From positions 1,364,001 through 1,428,000 of the forward strand of contig JAPFFF010000007.1 in the NCBI GenBank assembly GCA_039105265.1: a DNA stretch of 64,000 bases, in the 5' to 3' direction. The stretch's first letter is position 1. Each line of letters opens with the position of its first letter. Origin of the DNA: Tritrichomonas musculus. Its lineage: Eukaryota > Parabasalia > Tritrichomonadida > Tritrichomonadidae. Made by a program: the position numbers and the translations under genes. This document shows, piece by piece, positions 1 through 9,551 of the stretch. The notes beneath the pieces were generated by a model. It searched no databases and was not told where the DNA came from. It was given only the letters and a program-made list of their open reading frames with translations.

Positions 1-2
1 GC

Positions 3-245
3 GTTGCATTTGTTATTATTCTTGGAGGATTTCATTTTGCGACGAACAAACTTCAAAGAGGAATGTTGGAAGATATAAGAAAGCAAGATGAAGAGAAAAA
101 GCGTAAAGAAAAAGAAGGAAAATTAAAAGAAGCTATAAACAAAGAAGAAAAAGTAGAAGAAGATAAAGAAGAAGAAGAAAAGCACGAAACTCCAACAGTT
201 ACTGAGCAAATACCAAAAGAGAATGGAAAAATCAAGACAGATTAA
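3..245 (+). CDS. C-terminal end of a single-pass membrane protein with a charged tail (partial)
   Basis: The reading frame is open from the window edge and ends at TAA 243-245, so only the last 80 residues are seen. They begin with a hydrophobic stretch (VAFVIILGGF, about residues 1-10 of the visible part) that looks like the end of a membrane helix. A 65-residue tail very rich in Lys and Glu follows, likely cytosolic and probably helical. A membrane helix followed by a long charged tail is known from ER proteins such as calnexin, but nothing visible is specific to that family, so the product is left unnamed. The stop codon is followed by A (TAAA), the arrangement used as a polyadenylation signal in trichomonads. 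Confidence 0.6.
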   Translation, partial: VAFVIILGGFHFATNKLQRGMLEDIRKQDEEKKRKEKEGKLKEAINKEEKVEEDKEEEEKHETPTVTEQIPKENGKIKTD

Positions 246-419
246 ATACATTTTGAAATTATCTTTTATATTAAATAATAATCTTTACATATAATAGATG
301 TAAAATCAATGATTTTTTTTAATACGGTAAATTTTTATTTAAAAAACAGGTTAATTTTCGATTTACAATTTTTGACTAATTTTCGTTCATAGAATATATT
401 GAAAAACAACATCATTCAT

Positions 420-2063
420 TTACTTCTCTTTTTCATTATTATCATTATTTTTGTTTTCGTGCTTATCTTCTTCTCCAACATCATCATCATTTGTCATTTC
501 TTTTTCACTATGATCTGTGCTGGTTTTATTTTTTGTTTTATTGTCTGATTTATTTTTATTAGACTTTTTATTATTTCTAATTTCGCTTTCATCATCTTGA
601 TCATTCTCACTATCGTTATCATCATTCCCAGATGTTGTTATTATGGTTGATCCTATTTCAGCTTCATTTTCTTTTTCTGTATCTGTACTATTCATTTTTG
701 GATGATGAACTGAATGCTTTTCTATCTGAGGATCATTTTTTTCTTCATTTTCATCATCTTGAGGAATATTTTCAATGTCTTCGCTTGTTAAAAATAGCCC
801 AAGCTTTTTTATACTTTCATATATTGATATCATAACGTGTTCTTGACCAGGAGGCATTAAAGATACAGCTAGTTCTGGCGTCATAACTCCTCTAATCATA
901 AATTCTCGAATTAGAATATCTTTTATTCGAAGATATGTATGGGGCGATAATCCAAGGTTCCTGCAAAGTTGATTTTCAGCTGTAGTTAAAAGTTGTCTGT
1001 CTAATGTAGCTCTAAATTCAGGAGATTCTGAGTAATCTTGAACGCTTCGATTCCATTTTTCAACCTTATCTTGCGTTAATTTTTCTTCATTTAAAAGGTC
1101 TTGTAAATGATTAAATAATACACCTTCATCCCTGGTAACTATTCCATTCTTCCTCCACTTTTTGAGTGTTTCAATCTGACTTTCTATTCTCATTTGATTT
1201 TCAAGAGAGTGAATAAAATTAGTTAATTCTTCACGTGAAGCAATTTGAGCAAGTGGCATCATTGCTTCTTCCATTTCACGTTCACTTTTTGTTCTTCCTC
1301 CAAACGAACGAAATTCATGCTGAAGCATTCCATAATCAATAGCAAAGTGGGTTCTTATATGCCTTTCTTCAAGCTGCTCATTATATATTCGAAGAGCTGT
1401 TAACTTTTGATCAAGAGTTTGGGCCGTGTCGGCAGTTTCTGAAAAAGTAACACCTGCAATTAATTGCTCTGCATCATTTAAATATTCAACTTCAAATTCA
1501 CAACGACGTGGCATCCATCCGGCAAATTCAGCTGGGGTTGTTTTTTCTTTTTTATTTCTTTCAGCGAGATTTTTTTCATGGGAAATGGATGGGCGTGACT
1601 CACGTGGAGAAGTATCAAAGTCTGGAGGCGGGGGCAGAATAGCTTCTGGCAAAATTTTTTCTTCTGGAAAAGGAGCGATCGGAGAATCGATAAATGAATT
1701 AAAATAATGAACTTCGCATTCAAGTGGCGTCTTTGTTTTAATTAAATCAGAAATTTCATGCCAATTTCCAAGTCCACAAGATTGAATTGCATTCAATAAC
1801 GTTATTTCTTCTTCAGCACTCCAACCTTTTTGGAATATTGGTTGCAAAAATGGCTCGAGTAATATAAAGGGATGAGTTTTTAAGTGGCTTTGTGTCTCCA
1901 TACCGACAGAAAAGCATTCAAGACATTGATTGAAACCATGACAACGCGCACATTTGACATATATCTCGTCTGATATATCTCTATGACATGTAGAGCAAGT
2001 TCTGACATTTAAAGGCACAGGTTTTGTTTCTTGCTTCTGTTTTTTTGCGCCTTTTAATGACAT
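420..2063 (-). CDS. ADA2: ADA2-like transcriptional adaptor (SAGA-type histone acetyltransferase complex)
   Basis: ADA2 links the GCN5 acetyltransferase to nucleosomes in the nucleus. Domains in order: a ZZ-type zinc finger near residues 20-65 with Cys pairs (CSTC, CARC, CLEC); a SANT/Myb-like domain near 75-125 (GWSAEEEITLLNAI, GLGNW); a central helical region; a C-terminal SWIRM-like segment near 365-425 (LGLSPHTYLRIKDILIREF); and an acidic, Asn/Lys-rich low-complexity tail of about 120 residues. The ZZ-SANT-SWIRM order is diagnostic for ADA2. The frame stays open further upstream but opens with TTG; the first ATG is at 2063 and gives MSLKGAKKQK, 547 residues. The tail is unusually long and repetitive for the family. 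The next gene upstream is on the same strand, about 108 bases away. Confidence 0.88.
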   Translation of the reverse strand: MSLKGAKKQKQETKPVPLNVRTCSTCHRDISDEIYVKCARCHGFNQCLECFSVGMETQSHLKTHPFILLEPFLQPIFQKGWSAEEEITLLNAIQSCGLGNWHEISDLIKTKTPLECEVHYFNSFIDSPIAPFPEEKILPEAILPPPPDFDTSPRESRPSISHEKNLAERNKKEKTTPAEFAGWMPRRCEFEVEYLNDAEQLIAGVTFSETADTAQTLDQKLTALRIYNEQLEERHIRTHFAIDYGMLQHEFRSFGGRTKSEREMEEAMMPLAQIASREELTNFIHSLENQMRIESQIETLKKWRKNGIVTRDEGVLFNHLQDLLNEEKLTQDKVEKWNRSVQDYSESPEFRATLDRQLLTTAENQLCRNLGLSPHTYLRIKDILIREFMIRGVMTPELAVSLMPPGQEHVMISIYESIKKLGLFLTSEDIENIPQDDENEEKNDPQIEKHSVHHPKMNSTDTEKENEAEIGSTIITTSGNDDNDSENDQDDESEIRNNKKSNKNKSDNKTKNKTSTDHSEKEMTNDDDVGEEDKHENKNNDNNEKEK

Positions 2064-2170
2064 TAAAAGCAAAGCCACTTTTTCAATAATACAATTTAGT
2101 TCGATATTCAACCTCCGAAAAATTTTTATTAAATGATAAAAATAGAAGATAATAAAATATTTTTTATTAT

Positions 2171-2746
2171 TTATTGATCAAGAATTTTTGCAAGCACTTT
2201 TTTCACTTGCTCATAAACAACATCGGGAGGTCCTGCATTTCCGTCAACTGTAATACAGCGATCTCCAAAGTAATGATTAACTGGCTCGCATATTGAATGA
2301 AAAGTATGAATTCTCTTCTTAGCTGATTCTTCGTTATCATCAGATCTGCCTGAAGTTTCTCCTCTTTTGAGAACACGCTGAATAAGAATTTCGTCGGGAA
2401 CAGAAACGAAAATAGCGGCTTTGAATGGAACGATTTCACGTTCAAATGTTTCTGCTTGTTCAGTGGCCCTTGGAAAACCATCGATAAGGTAAAATTGCTT
2501 GTGTTGAGATTCAATTTCTTTCTTGAGAAGTCCAATTGTAACTTCCTGAGCAACAATTTCACCATTTTTAAGCTGCTCGGCAAGCTTATGACCAAATGGT
2601 GTATCTTCTTGTGCAGCTTTACGGAGTAAGTCACCTGCACACATGTAACCAACATCGTAATCTCTCTTGATTGAATTTGATATTGTTCCTTTTCCAGCAC
2701 CTGGACCTCCGATAAGAGCTAAAACGATTTTATCTTTAAGAGACAT
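2171..2746 (-). CDS. Adenylate kinase / UMP-CMP kinase family nucleoside monophosphate kinase
   Basis: The 191-residue protein moves phosphate from ATP to a nucleoside monophosphate in the cytosol. Visible motifs: P-loop GGPGAGKGT at residues 13-21; the monophosphate-binding DGFPR near residue 89; and a short LID (RGETSGRSDDN) instead of the long LID of bacterial-type adenylate kinases. The short LID and the length match the cytosolic AK1/UMP-CMP kinase group, and the sequence alone does not separate AMP from UMP/CMP specificity. The ATG at 2746 gives a normal family N terminus. It is on the same strand as the ADA2 gene just downstream. Family assignment is secure; substrate is not. Confidence 0.9.
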   Translation of the reverse strand: MSLKDKIVLALIGGPGAGKGTISNSIKRDYDVGYMCAGDLLRKAAQEDTPFGHKLAEQLKNGEIVAQEVTIGLLKKEIESQHKQFYLIDGFPRATEQAETFEREIVPFKAAIFVSVPDEILIQRVLKRGETSGRSDDNEESAKKRIHTFHSICEPVNHYFGDRCITVDGNAGPPDVVYEQVKKVLAKILDQ

Positions 2747-3037
2747 ATTAATCTTTTAAAAGATTACCGTAAGTTAAAGTTAACTGACACTGCTCTCAAT
2801 AACCAGATACCAGTTTTGAGAGCGCCATTCAATATTTCTGAATTTTATATTTTTTTATTTTTTTGTCATTGAAATCTAATTTTAATTCTGAGGAAGAAAA
2901 AAAAAAAATTCAGAGAACACAGTTTTGGGGAAACATAGATTTTTTAGGCGATATTCATAAATAAATATGAAAGATAAAAAAAAAAAAAAAAAAAAAAAAA
3001 ACAAGAAAACTAACGCGCAATATAATCATAAATCATT
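2747..3037. other. AT-rich spacer with a poly(A) run
   Basis: No coding region is visible. A run of 26 A lies at 2976-3001, directly before the left end of the inverted-repeat element that starts at 3040. Confidence 0.6.
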
Positions 3038-3039
3038 TA

Positions 3040-4989
3040 AGGGTAAAGTTGGCTTTTCTCAACTTTTCTCCACTTTTTGTAATATCTTTCAAAATATTCT
3101 ATGAGTTTTTGCTAATGGCAAATCTGATATTTCATTAAAATATAAAAAATTTATATATTTCTTATCAAATCAACGTTTAATCATTTTTTATTTTATCCAT
3201 TAAGATTATCATGTATAATCTTAATTTAAAAAAATAGAATTAATTTAAGATTAATTTTTTAAATAAGAATATTCTTGTTTAGATAGTTTTTTTCGAATTT
3301 CTATTTTCTCAAATAATTGAATAAAAAAAATTTCTTTCAAAAAATTGTGAACCAATTTCTCTCATCAAAAAACTGTTTTATTGAATCAATATGAAAATAA
3401 AAAAGATATTTGTAATGAAATTTTATATGGAATACCTTATAATTTTAAAATTATTTAATTTCGTAAATAAAAGGATTTATTCGGAAATTTTATGAAAACA
3501 TTGGTATGGATTCAGCAAAAATATATAGCTATTTCAATTGATAAATGGTTATTATAATACTTTTTCTATTCAATCAACCAATTAAATATAGAAAAAAAAT
3601 AGTTTGGTATCTTGTTTTCTTTTATGTATAGAAGAATAAAAAAAAAATTCGACTTTTTTTTGGATTAATATACTAATTTAATTATTTATTTTGATTTTTA
3701 TGCAATGCATTAAAGCTTAAGTAATAATATAAACTATGGTTTCAATTGATAAATTAGTTTATTGTTCAAAATAAATTAATATTTTTTAATATATATGGAT
3801 ATATATGTTTTTGTAGTTTAATTAATTATTATGTCTATTAACTGATATTATATATATAAATTATGATAAATTTATTGAGATAAAAACATTTTTTATCTCA
3901 TAATTTTGAATAAAAAAACGAAAAATCATTCATTCATATTTTTTTATCTCCATTGAATTTTTAAGCTAACTTAAAAAAAGAATATTTATTTCCATATTCA
4001 TTATATTATTAATATTTAATAAATAATATATATATATTATTATATATAAATTAATATAAAAATTATAATAATTTTTGCTTTTTTAATAATAAGATATGAT
4101 AAATATTTTTTTTTTGATTTTATTCAACTTTTCAACCCTTTCAATATTTTCAAAAACAAACTTATTTGAAAGTTCCAATTTTTCATTTTACACGCAATTA
4201 GATTCCTTAATTTTATGTATATATCAAATACTACATAAAATATAATAGGAAAAATCCATCAAATCAAAAAATCACAGAAATATCAATATTCAATTTTCTC
4301 CATGATTCAAATTTTCTAATTTTTAATGGGCCATTTTATTATAATAAATGCTATTAATTATATTTTCCTAGTACAAATCCAAAAAGTTTCCTATTCGAGA
4401 AGAGCCGACTTGCTAACATCAAAATTTTCATGATAAAATTTTCAAATAATTTTATTGCATTTTAAAACAAATATTTTTCTTAATGAATATCGAATATCAA
4501 TCTAAAATATTCGTATAAAAATATATATATCAACCAATATCAATAGAATTAAGTAGAAAAAATATTTTTTTCGAAATTGAAGAAAAAAAAAGCATTGAAA
4601 TTCAGTCTGCTTCAAATTAAATATGATAAAAACAAATGATTCCCCTTGTATATATGTTTAAAATTAGAAATATGCACTTTTTTTAGTAAAAAAAATGTTT
4701 TCTTGATATTTTTTGGATTATGATATTTTCATTTTTTATTTTTTTCATAATTTGGACCATTTTTTGTTATATATCCAAAATTCAGAATATTTTACATTAC
4801 GTTGTAATGCTTTTTTGTACAAAAATTGATTTGATAGCTCTGTGGAGCTCTTTTTTTTCTGTTCATTTGAATGCCCCTCAGAAAAGATTGAATTTACATA
4901 GAAATAAATTCAATGATCATACAATTCATTCAAGCAGCACATAGAATAAATTAAAAGATTTCAAAAAAAAGAAAAGCCAACTTTACCCT
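3040..4989. mobile_element. 1.95 kb DNA element with TA-flanked 20-bp inverted ends, no transposase visible
   Basis: The left end 3040-3059 (AGGGTAAAGTTGG...) is matched exactly and in inverse orientation by 4970-4989. Both ends abut the dinucleotide TA (3038-3039 and 4990-4991), as expected for a TA target duplication (Tc1/mariner-type insertion). The inside is extremely AT-rich. Its longest open frame (4720-4944) looks like low-complexity hydrophobic chance coding. It is therefore best read as a non-autonomous element, or one whose gene has decayed beyond recognition. Confidence 0.7.
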
Positions 4990-4991
4990 TA

Positions 4992-6295
4992 ATAAACTAT
5001 AATCATTGAACATACATAAATGTTTTTGAAATGTGTGGGGACTCAAAAAAATTTTTGATTGGCTAAATATTGAATCTTTTTCTTCGAATTTTTATTAGTA
5101 ATATAATAATATTTTATGTTTATTATATTTTTTAAATTAGTCTTTTTTTATATAATAAATTGTATTATGAATATTAAGTTTAAATAATGATTTATTGGCA
5201 AATATTTTAAGTAGTGATTTTTACATCAAATGAAGTTTTTTGAAGCAATGAATAAATTTAAATATTAGCAAATCAAATATATATACAAGCATTTATTACC
5301 GAATATAAATTAGAATTAATGATTCGTCAATTCTTTCATAAAATTGTGAAATCGGAGATTTTTGTTACATTTTGGAAAAAATTTAGCAATTCAGTTATAT
5401 TTTATTTATTATATTATAATATATATCTTTATATTCATTTTTAATCAATTTAAAAAATAAAATTCACATTTTACTCGAGCATCACCATTATTTTTATATT
5501 TTATTATTTTTTAGAAATTGAGACAAATATTTGGATTAATATGATGACAGTAGCTATAATTTTTTGATTTTTAATTAATATTTGTAGTATATAAATAATA
5601 ATATATGCAAATAAAAATTCATTTATAATTATTATAAAAAGATATACACTCAAAAAATATTTGAATGTGATTGGATTATTTTTGAATTATAAAAATTGAT
5701 AGGTTTATCTTTTCTTTTTGTTTAGTTTATACGTTATTCTATGAATTTTTTGTAAAAATATAAAATTTATTTTTAGAAAAAGTGAATGCTTTTTCAGGGG
5801 CTTTTTCTCTTTTCTATATAACCGCTATTTTACAATTAAAATAAACCATACAAAATGGTACTCAGAAAATATATTCAAAATTTTGAATTCAAACCGTATT
5901 TTTAAAAAATGTATTATCTCAATATATGACAGAAATTTAAATATATAAATATTATAATAACATTAATATAAATATATAAACAATATATAATCATATATAT
6001 CAAATAAAAACACTATTTTAATATAAATATATTTGTTTTAAAATTTGTATTATGATATTATTTTTTGTTACATTATTATATCTTATTGATTATTTAATAA
6101 TATATATTTAAAAATGAAATGAAATGTAAACAAATAACTACACAAATAAATAGATAATAATTATATTATATAACATATTAAATAATCAAGTATTTATTAT
6201 TAAATAATTCAATGATATTCCACAAATTTTGTGAGATATTGGATTCTTTTCTCAATTTGAAAATTTTCATATTCTATAAATATAAACTTGAAATT
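4992..6295. other. AT-rich, gene-free stretch
   Basis: No open frame of credible composition, RNA gene or clear repeat was seen. The stretch is dominated by A/T with short AT dinucleotide tracts. Confidence 0.5.
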
Positions 6296-7290
6296 AAAAG
6301 CCAGACCACTTTTTTTTCATTCAATTATTTTGGCATAACAATATTTTATTTCAAATTTAAATTATATAACTTTTTTTTTCAATTTTCTTAAAAAGCCAAA
6401 TATAATCAGAAAAATATTTATTTAAAAAAATATATTTATCACATTATTTTAAAACTATTTATAATTCATAATGGATTAAAATATTCCCATATATCTAAAA
6501 TTTATAGATATAAATAAAAACAATTTTTTTATTTTAAATTAAAATAAGATATTTAACATTTAATAAAAAATACTTTTTATTAATTAATGTGTGTATTGAA
6601 ACTTTATCAAAAATTAAGATCCTCATAATATCTTACCAACCTTCTTTATCTCTTTCAAACTTTCAACAACAATATATACATCACAATCTTTATTAAATAA
6701 TACTTCTTTAGTATATAACTCTTTTTTACTACTTCTTTTCAACACGATTATTCTTATCTTACTCAATAAACTTCATTAAGCTAAAATCAGAAGCGCCATT
6801 TTACACCGCATGTTTTATTAAACAAAACTTCTTCATATCGTAACTCATTTCTACAACTTTTTATACTTCCAAAATTATTTCTCATCACGCCTTACAAGCT
6901 TCCTCAGACATAATCAACAGCGCTATATACATCACAATCTTTATTAAATAATACTTCTTTACGTTATAAGTCATTTCCACTACTCCTTTTTTAGCATATC
7001 TTATTCTTATCTTACTCAACAAACTTCCTCAGACAAAATCAGAAACGCCATTTTACACCGCATGTTTTATTAGACATTAGCTAAATATCTCAGCAAATAA
7101 TTTTCTTTAATAAAAGATATTTTTACATAATTAAATTTTTTAAGTATTGAAAATTTATAAATTGAAGGAAATTAAAACTCAGACCATATTTTGAAAGCAA
7201 ACGCGATGTAACGATCAAAAATTGAGATATAAAAAATTTTAACGATCATGTAAAGTATTCAAATTATATTCAAATAGTGGTCTGACTTTT
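6296..7290. mobile_element. About 1 kb element with imperfect AAAAG(C/T)CAGACCACT inverted ends
   Basis: The left end 6296-6310 and the inverted right end 7276-7290 agree at 14 of 15 positions (AAAAGCCAGACCACT against AAAAGTCAGACCACT). No coding region is visible; the interior carries the 125-bp tandem array at 6632-7075. A related end sequence (TCAAAAGTCGGGCC) bounds the element at 21384-22034, suggesting one family. No clear target-site duplication could be read. Confidence 0.5.
6632..7075. repeat. Degenerate tandem repeat, unit about 125 bp, about 3.5 copies
   Basis: The phrase TTTATTAAATAATACTTC and relatives recur near 6690, 6815 and 6940, and the unit boundaries fall about 125 bases apart. 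Alternate units are more alike: the pair 251 bases apart share long identical runs, for example ATCACAATCTTTATTAAA and GCCATTTTACACCGCATG. This points to duplication of a two-unit block. The unit length is not a multiple of three and no frame stays open, so it is a satellite-like array, not protein repeats. Confidence 0.7.
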
Positions 7291-8029
7291 CGGTCCCAGT
7301 TTACATAAATAAATGAAAACATACAAGAAACTATTTTTTTAAACTTACTTGAGATTATCATAAAATGAAATATTCAAGCCTAAGGAGCTTAATTTTGAAT
7401 TAACCAACAGAATCTCATCTGTTAATTTTATGTTTAATCGATAATAGTCCCAAAATTCATTTCTTAAAACACATATTAAGACATCAAAAGGCCTAAAACT
7501 TCAGAAAAAAAGATCAAAATCCATGTTTGTTGAATCCAATATTTTTTCTAGATTCACAATTAAAATAAAAGAAAACTCTCTTTGAAATTCAAAATTTCAA
7601 AATGAATCATAAGTAATGATCGTTTAAAAAATCATACTTTGCAACTCTAAAAAGAGTTTTTAGTGAATAATCAAAACTTTTATTAGCCAATTCTCAAATT
7701 GAAAAGAGATAGCATTCCATTCAAAAAAGAAAATGATCAATTGCGTATGAAAATAGTTAAAACCCAAGAATATTATAATAAAAAATACATATTTTATTTT
7801 ATTTTAATTTTTTCAATTATTCCTATTCAAAAAAATTCAATGACGACTGAAAAATAAAAACAAATATTTAGCTGCGATCAACGAATAAATACTTATAAAT
7901 AATTAATAATTCCAATTAATATTATATTATAAATATAATATATCAAATAAAAGAATTTTTATTCCAAACAAAACCCCACCCACCTTTGTTTTTTGTATTT
8001 TGAAATTCAATTAATAATTAATTTCATTT

Positions 8030-8068
8030 AATGACATCTTTTTGAGCTTTGCTCAAAAAGTTGTCATT
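8030..8068. repeat. Hairpin with 18-base arms and 3-base loop
   Basis: AATGACATCTTTTTGAGC is followed by TTT and then by its near-exact reverse complement (two mismatches). It is not followed by a coding region, so a terminator role is not indicated. It may be an element end or a small fold-back relic. Confidence 0.6.
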
Positions 8069-8111
8069 CTTGAGATCTATTAGGTATAATATTTCATTTG
8101 TTTTCTTCATG

Positions 8112-8129
8112 TACAGTATGACTTTATGG
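8112..8129. repeat. 18-bp sequence repeated inverted at 12427-12444
   Basis: TACAGTATGACTTTATGG is found exactly, in inverse orientation, at 12427-12444. The two copies bracket the hAT-like transposase gene (9552-11582) at 4.3 kb distance. They could be remains of element ends, or inverted copies of one repeat. Flanking bases are only weakly similar and no duplication of target bases was found. Confidence 0.5.
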
Positions 8130-9389
8130 TAAACAGACCACTCAATTAAGTTTTATCTTATGGTGGGATTTTAAAATAATAAATCTATAAGGGCAAAATT
8201 TTAGCCAAAAAGAGTAATTTTTTTCTATTATAATTTGATGAAAAAAAAAGGGGTCGACTCTCTCAAATTTTTTTTGATTGAAAAATAATAATATCTTAAA
8301 AATTAGATATTCATTTCAATTAATAATTTTTTAAATCAATATTAAATAGAATTCGGATTCATTTATTATATCTTATAAATTAAAAAATTCATTATTTATT
8401 CCAAAAATCATTAAAAATAGTGTTTTTATTAAGCTATTTGAGGTAATTTCTTAAAAGATTTACTATTTACATTATGTATATGTAGCTTTGAAATATAATA
8501 ATAATTTTTAATAAATTATATTATTGCTATTCAAGAAATTATTATTTTTTCTAAATAAAAATTTTGAATTTAAAATTGAATTAAATGCTAGTTTTTGAAA
8601 AAATTATTTTGATAACATCAGAATTTTGAAAATATATTATTTTTATTAACAAATACTTATTTTTTTGATAATATATTAGTAATATCCTCTTATTAATGAT
8701 AATGTATATATTATATATAATATAAAACACATTTATATTATTATAAAATATATTATTACATTTTAACTCAGTTTATTTGTATATCACAATTGAGAATTAA
8801 TTATAATAACGTATTAATTCAATTCTATTTTTCATAAATAATATTATCTTATATGATATTCAATTAATTACTTTTTAATTAATTTAAAATATGTAAATAA
8901 AACTATGAAAAAAGAATATATGATATGAAGGTTGTAAAATATTTATATATTTGGATATTTACAAATTCCCAAAATCTCTTTGAATGGTGGAAATTAGATA
9001 AGAACTCAAAAATATTTTCCCCTTTCAAAAGTTAAACTTTTTCAGTTTTTATTTTTTTTAGTGAAATATCTCTATTTTGGCTAATAGAATCGGCTTCATA
9101 TTTAAAATTGCATCATGTTATTGATAATGCTAATATTATTTATTATTAATTTTTTATAATTTTAGAATATGATAACCGCCAAATGTCGAACCCTTTTATG
9201 AAAAATATAACAGTTTTCTTATTAATTTTATATTTTCTTCATACGATTAAAATCATCTGAATTTTTTTTTAAAAAAAAAAAAAAATCAATGAAAAGTTAT
9301 CGTTTTAATTTTTCTTTGTTTCTTTAATTCAAACATTTTTAATAAGGCCAAATATTTAAATTAAAATATGGTGAAAAAATGATCGTTTA

Positions 9390-9490
9390 TGGAAAAAACC
9401 GTCATTTTTTTTCCATACCACCATTGATTGACCAAGGTAAGAGGTCAAATTAATTTGAATTGTTGTAGGAAAAATTGACGGTTTTTTCCA
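9390..9490. repeat. Inverted repeat just upstream of the hAT-like gene
   Basis: TGGAAAAAACCGTCA at 9390-9404 and its exact reverse complement at 9476-9490 enclose 71 bases. It lies 61 bases before the chosen start codon of the transposase. It may be a subterminal transposase-binding hairpin, a regulatory site, or a small inserted element. Confidence 0.55.
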
Positions 9491-9551
9491 CACAGCTTTT
9501 GAATTGACATTACTCTTGGTCAATAATGAATGGTCTTTAACTTTTGATTTT

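Larger units (their letters stand above)
7291..9389. other. AT-rich, gene-free stretch with one strong hairpin
   Basis: No credible gene is seen. Contents worth naming are the hairpin at 8030-8068 and an 18-base motif at 8112-8129 that returns inverted at 12427-12444 on the far side of the hAT-like gene. Confidence 0.5.

Noticed and set aside
1426-1723. Additional genes inside the ADA2 region
   Set aside because: These frames are shadows of the ADA2 coding sequence, which has clear domains.
4720-4944. A small hydrophobic protein gene
   Set aside because: It lies inside the TA-flanked element, has poly-T-driven Phe/Ile content and no supporting context.
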